A DNA stretch of 64,000 nt, taken from an uncultured Bacteroidota bacterium. Its GTDB lineage: Bacteria > Bacteroidota > Bacteroidia > Bacteroidales > P3. Positions 63,731 through 64,000 of the stretch are shown here, one piece after another. Made by a program: the position numbers and the translations under genes. The stretch spans positions 124,001-188,000 of the forward strand of contig CADAWR010000002.1 in NCBI GenBank assembly GCA_902791695.1, given 5' to 3'. Each line of letters begins with the position of its first letter. The stretch's first letter is position 1. Below the pieces are notes generated by a model. It was not told the DNA's origin, did no database searches, and saw nothing but the letters and a program-made list of their open reading frames with translations.

Positions 63731-64000
63731 GTTATTGACAGCCGCCTGCCTGTGCGCCGCTTTCGCCGCCACAGCGCAGTCGACGATGCGGCTGAGCCTG
63801 GAGGAGGCGCAGCGCTACGCCGTGGAGCACAACGCGGCGATGCAGAACGCGAGCCTCGAAGTGAAGAAGGCCGAAGCCGACAAATGGAAGACGCTGAGCT
63901 CGATGCTGCCGAGTGTGAAGGCAGGCTTCGACTACCAGAACATGCTGGGCTATGAGATGAAGATGGGCAGCGGCGCGATGAACATTAAAATACCTATGGA
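63708..64000 (+). CDS. TolC-family efflux protein, N-terminal part
   Basis: Runs off the window end; 97 complete codons are visible. The ATG at 63708 opens a signal peptide (RRLLLTAACLCAAFAATAQ), followed by the OEP start pattern MRLSLEEAQRYAVEHNAAMQNA, as in outer membrane efflux proteins. It is a second TolC-type gene besides that at 21668. The next genes, outside the window, probably include an adaptor and transporter. The first residues (NVNYR) are encoded by a tandem repeat copy. Confidence 0.85.
   Translation, partial: MNVNYRRLLLTAACLCAAFAATAQSTMRLSLEEAQRYAVEHNAAMQNASLEVKKAEADKWKTLSSMLPSVKAGFDYQNMLGYEMKMGSGAMNIKIPM

Overview
The window reads as a chromosome segment of a Bacteroidales bacterium, probably an uncultured gut or rumen lineage with fairly GC-rich genes. 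The evidence is the gene content: a TonB-dependent receptor with a carboxypeptidase-regulatory-like N-terminus, a type IX secretion sorting domain, a pyrB-pyrI pair, a Bacteroidota DUF3822 gene beside rsmD, and a PPi-type phosphofructokinase. The promoters agree: many genes are preceded by the Bacteroidota -7 box TAnnTTTG, usually TATCTTTG. Translational coupling through ATGA overlaps is common. No rRNA, tRNA or CRISPR array was seen.

Layout. 1-6.5 kb (+): FISUMP-like exported protein, obgE, PAP2 phosphatase, cvpA, tRNA-dihydrouridine synthase, TPR lipoprotein, pyrB, pyrI and a small membrane protein. 6.5-21.3 kb (-): TonB receptor, TPR protein, gyrA, YfcC/DcuC-type carrier, CYTH protein, purC, rsmD, DUF3822, an anchored protein, LpxH-like hydrolase, EnvC-like activator and PPi-phosphofructokinase. 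21.7-26.5 kb (+): an efflux operon (TolC, HlyD and a fused double ABC-2 permease, with no ATPase gene). 26.5-32.0 kb: split chromate transporter, TerC, MATE exporter and M13 peptidase.

32.1-40.7 kb is an accessory island. It is bounded by 29-bp inverted repeats (28/29 identical after reverse complement) at 32086-32114 and 40706-40734. Two further shared signals lie inside both ends: an A7G8-9 tract, and an identical 20-mer in inverted orientation. The island holds a WYL regulator divergent from a Pol III alpha-like protein that has lost two of three catalytic aspartates. It also holds an orphan gene, a tight three-gene operon (predicted PD-(D/E)xK nuclease, RNase J-like beta-CASP enzyme, calcineurin-like phosphoesterase), a DUF6266-like gene and a short orphan. 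No transposase or integrase was recognised. This is the best candidate for an undescribed system; a defence or nucleic-acid-processing role is inference.

40.7-54.0 kb (-) returns to core genes: an exported orphan, polA (proofreading domain looks degenerate), pdxA, leucyl aminopeptidase, an ABC exporter, a DciA-like gene, recF, ispH, an M23 peptidase, a DUF4236-like protein and lpd. 54.4-57.6 kb (+): a GroES-like gene, alaS and a small conserved gene. 57.6-62.9 kb (-): S41 peptidase, agmatine deiminase and N-carbamoylputrescine amidase (agmatine to putrescine), a T9SS cargo protein and a small exported protein. 63.3 kb to the end (+): yajC and a truncated tolC.

A second unusual signal is a family of intergenic elements built on an 11-nt period. 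Four copies (12911-13043, 21412-21533, 54171-54303, 63181-63313) contain an 80-84 bp palindrome followed by a GACGGAGGGGG-type tail. A fifth, direct-repeat-only copy lies at 39762-39805. The four palindromic copies sit next to the 5' ends of core genes (gyrA, pfk/tolC, lpd/groES-like, yajC).
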